From: Alphaproteobacteria bacterium
GTDB taxonomy: Bacteria; Pseudomonadota; Alphaproteobacteria; Rhodobacterales; Rhodobacteraceae
Assembly (NCBI GenBank): GCA_030425925.1
Contig: JAUHZO010000005.1
Location: forward strand, 62,001-126,000
Reading direction: 5' to 3'
DNA length: 64,000 nucleotides
The position numbers were made by a program, and so were the translations under genes. Below are positions 55,201-64,000 of this stretch, piece by piece. Under the pieces are notes generated by a model, which was not told the origin of the DNA, did no database searches, and saw only the letters and a program-made list of their open reading frames with translations. Position 1 is the stretch's first letter. Each line of letters begins with the position of its first letter.

Positions 55201-57270
55201 ATGCGCGATCCCCGCTACGATATCCTCTTCGAACCGCTGCAGATCGGCCCGGTGACGGCCCGCAACCGGTTCTACCAGGTGCCGCATTGCAATGGCGGCG
55301 GCTATCGCGATCCGTCGGCGGCGGCGGCCATGCGCGGGGTGAAATCCGAAGGCGGCTGGGGCGTGATCTTTACCGAACAGTGCGAGATGCACCACAGTTC
55401 GGAAATCACGCCGTTCATCGAGTTGCGGCTGTGGGAAGACCGCGACATGCCGATGCTGGCCCGCATGGCCGCGCGAATGAAGGACCATGGCGCGCTGGCG
55501 GGCATCCAGCTGGCCTATTCCGGGATCAACGGCCCGAATTTCTACAGCCGCGAGGTGCCGCGCGCGGTGTCTCCCGGTCCGATCCTGACCTTCACCAACG
55601 ATCCGGTGCAGGCGCGCGCGCTGGACAAGGCCGAGATCGCCGATCTGCGCCGCTGGTTCGTCACCGCCGCGCGGCGCGCGCAGGGGGCGGGGTTCGACCT
55701 GATCTGCCTGTACGGCGCGCACGGGTTCGGCATTTTCCAGCATTTCCTGTCGCGCGCCACCAATCACCGCGATGACGAATATGGCGGCAGCCTGGAAAAC
55801 CGGTCACGCTTTGCCCGCGAGGTGGTGGCCGATATCCGCGAGGCCGTGGGCGACACGATGGGGATCACGATGCGGGTGTCGCTGGACGAAACCATCGGAA
55901 CCCTGGGCTTTTCCAATGCCGAACTGCGCGACTTCATCGCGATGCACCACGATCTGCCCGATCTGTGGGACCTGGCGCATGGCACCTGGGAAGACTGCTC
56001 GGGCCCGTCGCGGTTCAAGGAAGAGGCCGCGCAAGAGGTGCTGGTGCGTGGCATCCGCGAATTGTCGTCGCGTCCGGTGGTGGGCGTGGGGCGGTTTACC
56101 TCGCCCGACGTGATGGCGCGGATGATCCGGTCGGGCACACTGGACGCCATCGGCTGCGCCCGGCCCTCGATCGCCGATCCCTTCCTGCCGAAAAAGATCG
56201 AGGAGGGCCGGATCGAGGACATCCGCGAGTGCATCGGCTGCAATATCTGCATCACCGGCGACATGACCATGTCGCCCAGCCGCTGCACCCAGAACCCCAC
56301 CTTCATGGAGGAATGGCGCAAGGGCTGGCACCCGGAGCGGATGAACCCAAAGGGGCCCAGCCGGTCGGTGCTGGTCGTGGGCGCGGGGCCCGCCGGGCTG
56401 GAGGCGACACGGGCGCTGGCCGAGCGCGGCTATGACGTGGCGCTGGCCGAGGCCGGAACCGCGCTGGGCGGCCGCGTGGCGCGCGAAAGGCTGTTGCCGG
56501 GCCTGTCGGCCTGGGGCCGGGTGGCGGATTACCGCGCCTACCAGATCGGGCAGAAACCCAATGTCGAGGTCTATTTCGACAGCGCTCTGGACGCCGCGGG
56601 CATCCTCGAATTCGGCTTCGAGCATGTCTGCCTTGCCACCGGGGCGACCTGGCGGCGCGATGGCGTGGCGCGCCAGCACATGGTGCCTTTCCCCATCAAC
56701 CCGGCCATGCCGCTCTACACCCCGGACGACCTGATGGCGGGCGCGCGCCCGGAGGGGCATGTCGTGGTCTGGGACGATGATCACTACTACATGGGCGGCG
56801 TGCTGGCGGAACTGCTGGTGCAGGCAGGCGCGCGGGTCACCTTTGTCACCAGCTCGGCCCATGTGTCGGACTGGACGATGAACACGCTGGAACAGCACAG
56901 CATCCAGCGCCGCCTGATCGAGATGGGGGTCGACCTGGTGCTCAACCGCGGCGTGACCGCCATCGGCGCGGCCGGGGTGGAAAGCAACTGCAGCTATACC
57001 GATGCGCGGCGCGAGATCGGCTGCGACGCGGTGGTGATGGTGGCCTCGCGTCTGGCCGAGGACGGGCTGTATCGCGCGCTGGCGGCGCGCTGGGCCGACT
57101 GGGACGCGGCGGGCCTCCGGTCGGTGCGGGTGATCGGCGATGCCGAGGCACCGGGGCCCATCGCCTGGGCCACCTATGCCGGCCACCGCTATGCGCGCGA
57201 ACTGGACGCGGCCGATATCGGCGACGCGCTGCCATTTCGCCGCGAACTGGCAGAACTTGCCCCGGAATGA
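55201..57270 (+). CDS. Histamine-dehydrogenase-like iron-sulfur flavoprotein (trimethylamine dehydrogenase family)
   Basis: 689 residues. The N-terminal TIM barrel has NRFYQVPHCNGGG with Cys30, the site of 6-S-cysteinyl-FMN in trimethylamine dehydrogenase (TMADH). The catalytic set maps to Tyr171, His174 (YGAHGF) and Asp265 (WEDCSGPSRF). The 4Fe-4S cluster is Cys344, 347, 350 and 362. C-terminal ADP/flavin domains start with VLVVGAGPAGLEATRALAE. Two of the three aromatic bowl residues of TMADH are replaced: Gln60 for Tyr and Asp354 for Trp, while Trp263 is kept. That is the histamine dehydrogenase pattern, pointing to oxidation of a primary amine or diamine rather than trimethylamine. Confidence 0.85.
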   Translation: MRDPRYDILFEPLQIGPVTARNRFYQVPHCNGGGYRDPSAAAAMRGVKSEGGWGVIFTEQCEMHHSSEITPFIELRLWEDRDMPMLARMAARMKDHGALAGIQLAYSGINGPNFYSREVPRAVSPGPILTFTNDPVQARALDKAEIADLRRWFVTAARRAQGAGFDLICLYGAHGFGIFQHFLSRATNHRDDEYGGSLENRSRFAREVVADIREAVGDTMGITMRVSLDETIGTLGFSNAELRDFIAMHHDLPDLWDLAHGTWEDCSGPSRFKEEAAQEVLVRGIRELSSRPVVGVGRFTSPDVMARMIRSGTLDAIGCARPSIADPFLPKKIEEGRIEDIRECIGCNICITGDMTMSPSRCTQNPTFMEEWRKGWHPERMNPKGPSRSVLVVGAGPAGLEATRALAERGYDVALAEAGTALGGRVARERLLPGLSAWGRVADYRAYQIGQKPNVEVYFDSALDAAGILEFGFEHVCLATGATWRRDGVARQHMVPFPINPAMPLYTPDDLMAGARPEGHVVVWDDDHYYMGGVLAELLVQAGARVTFVTSSAHVSDWTMNTLEQHSIQRRLIEMGVDLVLNRGVTAIGAAGVESNCSYTDARREIGCDAVVMVASRLAEDGLYRALAARWADWDAAGLRSVRVIGDAEAPGPIAWATYAGHRYARELDAADIGDALPFRRELAELAPE

Positions 57271-58604
57271 CCGACACGCCCTTTCCCTTCGATCCCGGGG
57301 CGACCGCGGCGATGCTGGACTGGACCGCGCAGCGCATTGCCGACGGTCCGGACCCGAAGCACGGCGCGCAGGCCTTTGCCGCGCTGGAGCCGGTGCTGGG
57401 CGGGTCCATAACGGCCGAAGGGATCGGGGCCCGGGAAGCGTTTGCGCTGTTCACCGACACCATCGTGCCGTCCACGCGGCCTTTCGGGCATCCCACTTCG
57501 CTCTCCTTTGTCGCCGCCGCCCCGTCGCGCGCGGCGCTGAGCTTTGACGCGGCGCTGGGTGCGGCTGGGATCTTTGCGGGCAACTGGGATGGCGGCGCAG
57601 GCGCCATCCATGCCGAGAACCAGGCGTTGCGCTGGCTGGCGGACCTGGCCGGCTGGCCCGCCACGGCGGGTGGCGTCTTTGTCGCCGGCGGCACGCTGGG
57701 CAACCTGTCGGCGCTGCATGCCGCGCGCCACCGCCGCGCGCAGGCCGTACCGCGCCCCGAACGCTGGGCGCTGATCTGCTCGGTCGAGGCGCATTCCTCG
57801 ATCCACGCGGTGGCGCGGGTGATGGATGTGGACGTGATCGCAGTGCCGACCGATGCCGGTGGCCGGATGTCCGCCGAGGCCGCCGCGCCGCATGTCTCGG
57901 ACCGGGTCTTTGCCGTCGTGGGCAATGGCGGGGCCACCAATTGCGGCGCGGTGGACGATCTGGCCGGGCTGGCGCGGCTGTGCGCGGCGCACGGGCTGTG
58001 GCTGCATGTCGACGGAGCCTATGGCGGCGCGGCGCTGGCCGATCCGCAGCAGCGCGGGCTGTTCGACGGGATCGAGAGGGCGGACTCGCTGATCGTCGAT
58101 CCGCACAAATGGCTGTTTGCCCCCTATGACAGCTGCGCGCTGCTCTATCGCGATGCGGGCCACGGGGCCGCGGCGCACGGGCAGCAGGCGGTCTATCTCG
58201 ACACCGTGGACAAGACCCACTGGAACCCGTCCGACTATGCGCTGCACCTGACGCGGCGTGCGCGCGGACTGCCGCTGTGGTTCTCGCTGGCGGTGCACGG
58301 CACCGACGCCTACGCGCAGGCCATCGCCCGGACCCGCGCCATTGCCGAGGCGATCGCCCGGGGCATCGCGGCGCGGGACGCGCTCGACCTCTTGCTGGGC
58401 CCGCAACTGACGGTGATCCTGTTCCGTCCGCGCGCCATGGCCGAGGCCGACATGGTGCGCTGGGCGGAAACCCACCGCCGCTCCGGCGCGCTTTTGTGCC
58501 TGCCCACGCGCTGGCGGGGCGAGATGGTGTTCCGCCTGTGCATCGTGAACCCCGAAACCGATCCGGCGCAGGTGCTGTCGGTGCTGGACAGCCTGCCGGG
58601 ATGA
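57267..58604 (+). CDS. Group II PLP-dependent decarboxylase
   Basis: 445 residues, fold type I. His175 (EAHSSIH) should stack on PLP, Asp249 (HVDGAYGG) binds the pyridine nitrogen, and Lys281 (VDPHKWLF) forms the Schiff base. GGTLGNLSAL near 141 is the phosphate-binding segment. Relatives decarboxylate glutamate, aromatic amino acids, histidine or diaminobutyrate; substrate is not clear. It overlaps the dehydrogenase gene (ATGA). It could make the amine the dehydrogenase oxidises, or act on a downstream amino acid. Confidence 0.88.
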   Translation: MTDTPFPFDPGATAAMLDWTAQRIADGPDPKHGAQAFAALEPVLGGSITAEGIGAREAFALFTDTIVPSTRPFGHPTSLSFVAAAPSRAALSFDAALGAAGIFAGNWDGGAGAIHAENQALRWLADLAGWPATAGGVFVAGGTLGNLSALHAARHRRAQAVPRPERWALICSVEAHSSIHAVARVMDVDVIAVPTDAGGRMSAEAAAPHVSDRVFAVVGNGGATNCGAVDDLAGLARLCAAHGLWLHVDGAYGGAALADPQQRGLFDGIERADSLIVDPHKWLFAPYDSCALLYRDAGHGAAAHGQQAVYLDTVDKTHWNPSDYALHLTRRARGLPLWFSLAVHGTDAYAQAIARTRAIAEAIARGIAARDALDLLLGPQLTVILFRPRAMAEADMVRWAETHRRSGALLCLPTRWRGEMVFRLCIVNPETDPAQVLSVLDSLPG

Positions 58605-59725
58605 GCACCACGCCGGACATCCTCGACCGTTTGGTCGGTTTCGACACGGTCAGCGCAAGGTCCAACCTCGAGTTGATCGACTGGGTGCAGGCCAGGCTGG
58701 CGGCGCGCGGCTTTGCCGTCACCCGGCTGGACGATCCCGACGCCCCCAAGGCCGGGCTGATGGCACGGATCGGGCCGCCCGAGGGCGCGGGCCTTGTGCT
58801 GTCGGCGCATAGCGATGTGGTCCCGGTGGACGGGCAGGACTGGACCCGCCCGCCGTTTCGCCTGACCCGCGAGGGCGGGCGGCTCTTTGGGCGCGGCACC
58901 ACCGACATGAAGGGCTTTCTGGCCGCGATGCTGTCGCTGGCCGACCGGCTGGAGCCGCGCAGGCTGCGCGCGCCGCTGATCCTGGTGATCTCGTATGACG
59001 AAGAGGTGGGCTGCGTGGGCATCGCACGGATGCGCGACCGGCTGCAGCCCCTGCTGGGCGCGCCCCGTCTGTGCGTCGTGGGCGAACCCACCGGGATGCA
59101 GATTGCCACCGGGCACAAGGGCAAGATGGCGCTGAGGGCCGTGACCACCGGCGAGGCCGGGCATTCCGCGCTGGCCCCGCGTTTTGCCAATGCGCTGCAT
59201 CCGGCGGCGGATGTCGTGCTGGGCCTGCGCGCGCTGCAGGACGATCTGGCGCGGCAGGGGGCGCGCGACGCGGCCTTTGAGGTGCCCTACAGCACCGTTC
59301 ATGCCGGGATGATCTCGGGCGGGCGGGCGCTGAACATCGTGCCGGACCGGGCCGAGGTCGTGTTCGAACTGCGCCACCTGGCCGGGGACGATCCCGCTGC
59401 GCTTTGCGCACGGATCGACGCGATGGCCGCAGGGATCGCGGGTGGACCGGTGCACATCGAGCGGCTGGGCGGCTACCCCGCGCTTGACACCGATCCGGGC
59501 GCGGCCGCCGTGGATGTCCTGCGCACCGCGCTGCCTGATGCGCGCCTGACCAAGGTCGCCTTCGGCACCGAGGCGGGGGTGTTTGCCGACATGGGCGTGC
59601 CCAGCCTGGTCTGTGGGCCCGGTTTCATGGCGGAGCAGGGGCACAAGCCCGACGAATACATCGCCGAAGAGCAGTTGGCCCTTTGCGACGGCTTTCTCGA
59701 CCGGTTGCTGGACGGGCTGGCCTGA
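58601..59725 (+). CDS. ArgE/DapE-family M20 deacylase (acetylornithine-deacetylase-like)
   Basis: 374 residues from ATG 58601 overlapping the decarboxylase stop. Metal ligands and catalytic residues appear in LSAHSDVVPVD (His70, Asp72), RGTTDMKGF (Asp102), SYDEEVGCVG (Glu-Glu) and VVGEPTGMQIATGHKG. The closest look is ArgE, which removes acetyl from N2-acetylornithine. In an amine operon it more likely deacylates an N-acyl amine or amino acid intermediate. End of the operon; the LysR box before potA follows. Confidence 0.88.
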   Translation: MSTTPDILDRLVGFDTVSARSNLELIDWVQARLAARGFAVTRLDDPDAPKAGLMARIGPPEGAGLVLSAHSDVVPVDGQDWTRPPFRLTREGGRLFGRGTTDMKGFLAAMLSLADRLEPRRLRAPLILVISYDEEVGCVGIARMRDRLQPLLGAPRLCVVGEPTGMQIATGHKGKMALRAVTTGEAGHSALAPRFANALHPAADVVLGLRALQDDLARQGARDAAFEVPYSTVHAGMISGGRALNIVPDRAEVVFELRHLAGDDPAALCARIDAMAAGIAGGPVHIERLGGYPALDTDPGAAAVDVLRTALPDARLTKVAFGTEAGVFADMGVPSLVCGPGFMAEQGHKPDEYIAEEQLALCDGFLDRLLDGLA

Positions 59726-59811
59726 CCCTGCCGAACTGCCCGAAATGCAGGCGTTGGCGCGCTGCCGCGTCGGATCGGGCACCAGCCCCCTGTTCCTGTT
59801 CCGCGGCCCGC

Positions 59812-59877
59812 GTTAGGCTGAGGCTAACAAGGGCTGAGGAAGTCGTTTCTTATCCCGGCCCGCAGCGGTTCCTATGG
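59812..59877 (+). promoter_or_regulatory. LysR box with promoter of potABCD
   Basis: GTTAG-N7-CTAAC at 59812-59828 keeps the TTAG-N7-CTAA core; its spacer GCTGAGG matches the first box (GCTGTGG) except one base. A candidate -35 CTTATC lies at 59849-59854, again 31.5 bases from the box centre, and a -10 CTATGG at 59872-59877 after 17 bases. The potA start follows at 59914. Confidence 0.65.
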
Positions 59878-59913
59878 TCTTGCGGACCGGGGGCCTGACG
59901 CAGGGAGAGACGT

Positions 59914-61005
59914 GTGTCCGATGAAAGAGCCGCAGCCATCGACGTGCGCGACGCGGTCAAGCGCTATGGCGACTTCACGGCCCTCAAGCGGATCTCGCTC
60001 AGCATCGCCGACAACGAGTTCTTTACCCTCCTGGGCCCGTCGGGCTGCGGCAAGACCACGCTGTTGCGGATGATCGCCGGGTTCGAGGACGTGACCGAAG
60101 GCGCGATCTTCCTGTTCGGCGACGAGATCGAGACCCTGCCGCCGCACAAGCGCCCGGTGAACACGGTGTTCCAGAACTATGCGCTGTTCCCGCACATGAC
60201 GGTGCAGGAGAACGTGGGCTTCGGGCTGGAAATGCTGGGCCGCTCCCGGGCCGAGGCACGGGCGCGGGCAGGCGAGATGCTGGAGATGGTGCAGCTGTCG
60301 CAATTCGCGGCGCGCAAGCCGGCGCAGCTGTCGGGCGGGCAGCAGCAGCGCGTGGCCCTGGCCCGCGCGCTGGCACCACAGCCCAAGGTCCTCTTGCTGG
60401 ATGAACCGCTGTCGGCGCTGGACCTCAAGCTGCGCAAGGCGATGCAGCTGGAGCTCAAGCACCTGCAACGCGACACCGGCATCACCTTCATTTTCGTCAC
60501 CCACGATCAGGAGGAAGCGCTGACCATGTCCGACCGCATTGCCGTGATGTCGGCGGGCGAGGTCCAGCAGCTGGGCACGGCCCGCGACATCTATGAGCGT
60601 CCGCGCAACATGTTCGTGGCCGATTTCATCGGCGAGACGAACCTGCTGGAGGTCCATGTCGACCGCATCGCCGAGGGCCGCGCGCTGTGCCATCTGGGCG
60701 GCGGACACGCGCTGAGCTGCGACGCGGTGGACGGGGTCGGCGTGGGCGCGCGGGTGCATCTTTCGGTCCGGCCCGAACGGCTGGCGCTGTCGGCTGCGGC
60801 GCAGGGCGACGAAAGCCTGGCGGGCACGGTGCGCGAGCATGTCTTTGTCGGGACCGACATCACCACGCTGGTGGATCTGGCGGGCGGGATCAGCCTGCGG
60901 GTGCGCAGCGCCAATTCCGCCCGTGCGAGCGCGCAGATGTTCGAGCCCGGCGCGGCGGTCCATGTCACGATGGAGCAGGGGGCCGGGCGCCTCCTGGTGG
61001 ACTGA
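59914..61005 (+). CDS. potA: Polyamine ABC transporter ATP-binding protein (PotA)
   Basis: 363 residues from GTG 59914 after [18 protein letters not shown] near 41, [16 protein letters not shown] near 140, [16 protein letters not shown] near 162 and [14 protein letters not shown] near 195 are the intact ATPase motifs; TOBE domain from about 280. The [11 protein letters not shown] form and [21 protein letters not shown] text are typical of PotA. First gene of potABCD; its stop overlaps potB. Confidence 0.93.
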   Translation: MSDERAAAIDVRDAVKRYGDFTALKRISLSIADNEFFTLLGPSGCGKTTLLRMIAGFEDVTEGAIFLFGDEIETLPPHKRPVNTVFQNYALFPHMTVQENVGFGLEMLGRSRAEARARAGEMLEMVQLSQFAARKPAQLSGGQQQRVALARALAPQPKVLLLDEPLSALDLKLRKAMQLELKHLQRDTGITFIFVTHDQEEALTMSDRIAVMSAGEVQQLGTARDIYERPRNMFVADFIGETNLLEVHVDRIAEGRALCHLGGGHALSCDAVDGVGVGARVHLSVRPERLALSAAAQGDESLAGTVREHVFVGTDITTLVDLAGGISLRVRSANSARASAQMFEPGAAVHVTMEQGAGRLLVD

Positions 61006-61925
61006 TGGCCGGCGGTGCGGCCAGCGGCGGCGGGCCCCGTGCCGATACCTACGCCGCCGACCGCACCTGGCTGCTGTTGCCGGCCTGGGTGACCCTGTCG
61101 ATCCTGGTGCTGGCACCGGTGGCGATGATGCTGGTCTATTCCTTCCTCACCAAGGAATTCCGCGGCGGCGTGATCTGGGAATTCAGCCTGGCCGCCTATG
61201 ACCAGTTCTTCTTTGACCGCGGCCTGTTCGGAGACGAACCGCCCAGGATCGAATGGACCTATATCCTGATCTTCTGGCGCTCGATCTGGCAGGCGGGGGC
61301 GGCGACGCTGCTGAGCCTGCTGATCGGCCTGCCCACGGCCTATTACATCGCCACCCGCCCGGCGCGGCAGCGCGCGGTCTGGCTGTTCCTGATCACCATT
61401 CCCTACTGGGTCAACCTGCTGATCCGCACCGTGTCGATGAAGTTCCTGCTGCGCGACCAGGGCCCGCTGAACGACGCGCTGCTGGGCCTTGGGGTGATCG
61501 ACGCGCCGCTCTCCATCGTCAACACCAACCTGGCGGTGCAACTGGGGCTGTTCTACTCCTACCTGCCCTTCATGGTGCTGCCGATCTATGCCGCGGTGGA
61601 GCGCTACAACTTTGCGCTTTCCGAAGCTGCGGCCGATCTTTACGCCACGCGCTGGGTGATCCTGCGGCGGATCCTGCTGCCCAATGTGCGGCCCGGCATC
61701 ATCGCGGGCTGCGTGCTGGTCTTTGTGCCCTCGCTGGGCTCTTTCCTTGCCCCGGACCTGCTGGGCGGCGCGCGCAATTTCATGATCGGGTCGCTGATCG
61801 AGGAGCAGTTCAAGGGCAATGCCGGCAACTGGCCGTTCGGCGCGGCGGCCTCGATGATCCTGCTGACGCTGGTGCTGATCCTGCTTCTGGCCTTTGCGCG
61901 CGCACAATCGCGGGAGTCACGCTGA
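61005..61925 (+). CDS. potB: Polyamine ABC transporter permease (PotB)
   Basis: 306 residues from ATG 61005 (TGATG overlap). Six helices; the EAA loop reads [22 protein letters not shown] near residue 205, and [23 protein letters not shown] near 140 is a PotB/PotH hallmark. A glycine-rich hydrophilic 15-residue start precedes the first helix. Inner-membrane channel with PotC. Confidence 0.93.
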   Translation: MAGGAASGGGPRADTYAADRTWLLLPAWVTLSILVLAPVAMMLVYSFLTKEFRGGVIWEFSLAAYDQFFFDRGLFGDEPPRIEWTYILIFWRSIWQAGAATLLSLLIGLPTAYYIATRPARQRAVWLFLITIPYWVNLLIRTVSMKFLLRDQGPLNDALLGLGVIDAPLSIVNTNLAVQLGLFYSYLPFMVLPIYAAVERYNFALSEAAADLYATRWVILRRILLPNVRPGIIAGCVLVFVPSLGSFLAPDLLGGARNFMIGSLIEEQFKGNAGNWPFGAAASMILLTLVLILLLAFARAQSRESR

Positions 61926-61926
61926 G

Positions 61927-62733
61927 ATGGCGAAGCGGTACGATCTGCGGGTCTATCCCGGCTTTCGCGCGGTGACCTTCCTGTGTCTCTTCGTGCTTTA
62001 TGCTCCGCTGGTGGTGGTGATGGTCTACAGCTTCAACGCCTCGCCCTCGATCACCAACTGGGAGGGGCTGTCGCTGCGCTGGTACGCCGATGTCTTCACC
62101 GGCCCGGAAAGCGCCAAGTTCAAGGCAGCGGCGCGCAACAGCTTTGTCATCGCGCTGGTGGCGGCCAGCGTCGCAACTGCCATCGCCACGCTGTCGGCCA
62201 CGGCAATCCTGCGCGGCGGGCGGTTCCGGCTGCGGCTGGTCTCCTTCGGTCTGATCTCGCTGCCGCTGATGGTGCCCGAGATCGTGACCGCCGTGGCCAC
62301 GCTGATCTTCTTCAATGCCATCGGCTTTGACCGCGGGCTCCTGACGATCCTGCTGGCGCATATCGCCTTCTGCATCCCGTTTGCCTATCTGCCGATCGCG
62401 GCCCGGATGCAGGGGATCGAGGACACCTATGAACAGGCCGCGATGGACCTTTACGCCACGCGCCGGCAGGCCTTTGTACGGGTGCTGCTGCCGCTGATGA
62501 TGCCGGGGATCGTCTCGGGGTTCCTGCTGGCCTTCATCGTCTCGCTGGACGATTTCATCATCACCAATTTCGTCAAGGGTGCCGGGGTGGAAACCCTGCC
62601 CACGGCGATCTTCGGCTCGGTCAAGCAGGGCATCCGTCCCAATATCATGGCCATCTCCACCATGCTTCTGGCGGTTTCGGTGGTGATGGTGACCCTGTCC
62701 TGGCTGATCAGCCGCCGCGACACCACAAGATGA
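61927..62733 (+). CDS. potC: Polyamine ABC transporter permease (PotC)
   Basis: 268 residues. [29 protein letters not shown] at 22-50 is the usual PotC/PotI start and [27 protein letters not shown] near 175 the EAA loop; [21 protein letters not shown] is also conserved. The ATG at 61927 lies one base after the potB stop. Confidence 0.94.
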   Translation: MAKRYDLRVYPGFRAVTFLCLFVLYAPLVVVMVYSFNASPSITNWEGLSLRWYADVFTGPESAKFKAAARNSFVIALVAASVATAIATLSATAILRGGRFRLRLVSFGLISLPLMVPEIVTAVATLIFFNAIGFDRGLLTILLAHIAFCIPFAYLPIAARMQGIEDTYEQAAMDLYATRRQAFVRVLLPLMMPGIVSGFLLAFIVSLDDFIITNFVKGAGVETLPTAIFGSVKQGIRPNIMAISTMLLAVSVVMVTLSWLISRRDTTR

Positions 62734-62752
62734 CCAACAGAGGAGTTCGACA

Positions 62753-63784
62753 ATGAAGAAACTGCTGACAACCAGCGCCCTGGCGCTGAGCCTTGCCGCG
62801 GGCGCGGCTTCGGCCGAGGGCAAGCTGGTGATCTATCACTGGTTCGAATACATCCCGCAAGAACTGCTGGACAAGTTCGCCGCCGAGCATGATGTCGAGG
62901 TGGTCATGGACACCTATGACAGCAACGAGGCGCTGCTGGCCGCGCTCAAGGCGGGGGCCATCGGCACCTATGACGTGGCGGTGCCCGGCGATTACATGGT
63001 GCAGATCATGGCGGGCGAAGGCCTGCTGGACACCATTGCAGAGGGCGAACTGGCCAACAAGGGCAACATCCAGCCGCAATGGGCCGATCCAGCCTTCGAT
63101 CCCGGCCGCACCCATTCGATCCCGTACCAGTGGGGCTCGACCAGCTTCATGGTCAATCGCGATGTCTGGCAGGGCGACATCAACACCACCGACATCCTGT
63201 TCAACCCGCCGGCAGAGCTGTCGGGCAAGATCAACATGCTGGACAGCCAGGGCGAGGTGCTGGCCATGGCGGCGCTGCACATGGGCATCCCGCAATGTTC
63301 GACCGACCGCGAGCAGCTGAAGGCGCTCAACGCCATGCTGCAGGAGGCCAAGACGCACTGGGCCTCGTTCAACTCGGACACCGCCAAGGAGGTGCTGGTG
63401 TCGGGTGATGCCGCGGTGGGTCAGATCTATGACGGCTTTGGCGCCAAGGCGCGGGCCGAGGGGGCAAATGTCGAATACGCCTTTCCGACCCAGGGCTATG
63501 TTGTCTGGATGGACAATGTCGTGCTGCTGAAGGACGCGCCCAACCGCGAGAACGCACTGAAATTCATGGATTTCCTGCTGGAGCCCGAGAACATCGCGGC
63601 GGTGTCGAACTATGCCCGCTATGTCGCGGGTGTAGAGGGCGTGGCCCCCTATCTCGATCCGGAACTGGCCACCCAGCCCGAAAGCAACCCGCCTGCCGAG
63701 GCCGGGCCGGGCGTGTTCATCGCGGTGTGCGACCAGGCCACGCAGGAGGTCTATGACCAGATCTGGACCAACCTGAAGAAGTGA
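62753..63784 (+). CDS. potD: Polyamine-binding periplasmic protein (PotD family)
   Basis: 343 residues with a signal peptide ending AGAASAEGK near 22. LVIYHWFEYIPQELLDKFAAE at 25-45 is the conserved PotD/PotF start with ligand-stacking aromatic residues; YDSNEALLAALKAG, YQWGSTSFMVNRD and an acidic pocket follow. It binds putrescine, spermidine or a related di-amine; exact preference cannot be read. Last gene of the operon, followed by a clear stem-loop. Confidence 0.93.
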   Translation: MKKLLTTSALALSLAAGAASAEGKLVIYHWFEYIPQELLDKFAAEHDVEVVMDTYDSNEALLAALKAGAIGTYDVAVPGDYMVQIMAGEGLLDTIAEGELANKGNIQPQWADPAFDPGRTHSIPYQWGSTSFMVNRDVWQGDINTTDILFNPPAELSGKINMLDSQGEVLAMAALHMGIPQCSTDREQLKALNAMLQEAKTHWASFNSDTAKEVLVSGDAAVGQIYDGFGAKARAEGANVEYAFPTQGYVVWMDNVVLLKDAPNRENALKFMDFLLEPENIAAVSNYARYVAGVEGVAPYLDPELATQPESNPPAEAGPGVFIAVCDQATQEVYDQIWTNLKK

Positions 63785-63792
63785 GGCCCCAC

Positions 63793-63826
63793 GCAGCCCC
63801 GCACGCAAATGCGGGGCTGCTTCTGG
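63793..63826 (+). terminator. Terminator after potD
   Basis: An 11-base-pair perfect stem, GCAGCCCCGCA with TGCGGGGCTGC and loop CGCAAA, lies eight bases after the stop, followed by TTCTGG. The U tract is short, but the strong stem at an operon end fits an intrinsic terminator. Confidence 0.7.
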
Positions 63827-63847
63827 CCTGCAAATAATGTCTACGCG

Positions 63848-63858
63848 GAAACAGTTTC
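63848..63858. promoter_or_regulatory. Small palindrome upstream of the next gene
   Basis: GAAACAGTTTC is a perfect odd palindrome in the 205-base gap before the gene starting at 63990. TACACT at 63864-63869 could be a -10 element but no -35 is evident. Confidence 0.25.
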
Positions 63859-63989
63859 TGCGCTACACTGGCAATGCGACTCAGCCGGGGGAGGGGCTGT
63901 TGCACGGGGAAGTCCGCCGTCAGAGCGGCGCGCCGTCGCGGCTGGCTCGCTCCTCCAAGACCATGTCCATCGTCAAGGGAGGAGACAGC

Positions 63990-64000
63990 ATGGATCGCCG
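63990..64000 (+). CDS. Start of a gene cut by the window end
   Basis: ATG at 63990 follows an excellent AAGGGAGGAG ribosome site at normal spacing. Only Met-Asp-Arg and two further bases are visible, so no product can be named. Confidence 0.5.

Noticed and set aside
55201-57270. Plain trimethylamine dehydrogenase or 2,4-dienoyl-CoA reductase
   Set aside because: Cys30 and the triad exclude dienoyl-CoA reductase, and the Gln60/Asp354 pair argues against a trimethylamine pocket.

Overview
The window is one continuous block of a GC-rich alphaproteobacterial genome. Gene content and order suggest a marine Rhodobacteraceae (Roseobacter-group) heterotroph: TRAP and tripartite tricarboxylate importers, five ABC importers, a compact urease operon, and stop/start overlaps of the ATGA, GTGA and TGATG type almost everywhere. 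That assignment is inference, because no rRNA or other taxonomic marker is present. I see no tRNA or rRNA gene, insertion sequence, integrase, phage gene or CRISPR array, and no stretch over 300 bases without a gene. It reads as a catabolic 'importer plus pathway' region.

Layout. (1) 1-4965: end of a TRAP importer, NanE, NanK and a GntR/LacI-hybrid regulator, suggesting sialic acid or N-acetylmannosamine use. (2) 5039-15831: one long operon with a Gfo/Idh dehydrogenase, a PHP-type metallohydrolase, a CUT1 sugar ABC importer, a PfkB kinase, a sulfatase and a GH4 glycosidase; probably uptake and breakdown of a sulfated or otherwise modified glycoside. (3) 15907-23616: AtuA-like and DUF4387 proteins with TctCBA, divergent from TctDE and an extra periplasmic binding protein. 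(4) 23632-28753 (minus strand): urease operon ureD-A-orf59-B-C-E-F-G. (5) 28907-40712: a ROK repressor with a multidomain PIG-L deacetylase and an EamA transporter, divergent from a sugar ABC importer carrying a small membrane protein, a VOC protein, an argininosuccinate-lyase-like enzyme and a PfkB kinase. (6) 40731-50703: an amino-sugar / MurNAc salvage island (NagA, NagB-II-type deaminase, GntR/UTRA regulator, BadF-type kinase, then divergently MurQ, an ABC importer and a Gfo/Idh dehydrogenase). (7) 50719-63784: an amine island (amidase, FMO, RidA, DUF1028, LysR, histamine-dehydrogenase-like flavoprotein, group II PLP decarboxylase, ArgE-like deacylase, PotABCD importer).

The most interesting part is region 7. 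Three separate promoters carry the same TTAG-N7-CTAA (LysR T-N11-A) box, each centred 31.5 bases upstream of a matching -35 element. They precede RidA, the amine dehydrogenase operon and potABCD, with a LysR gene in the middle. The dehydrogenase keeps the whole trimethylamine-dehydrogenase core but has Gln60 and Asp354 where that enzyme has aromatic residues, the substitutions known from histamine dehydrogenase. Together this looks like an uncharacterised LysR-controlled system for importing and oxidising a di- or polyamine or an aromatic amine.

Other control regions can also be read directly: 11-base-phased direct repeats before tctD and between the BadF kinase and murQ genes, a nested palindromic operator between the ROK gene and its importer, and strong GC hairpins directly after four binding-protein genes, each before the permease gene.
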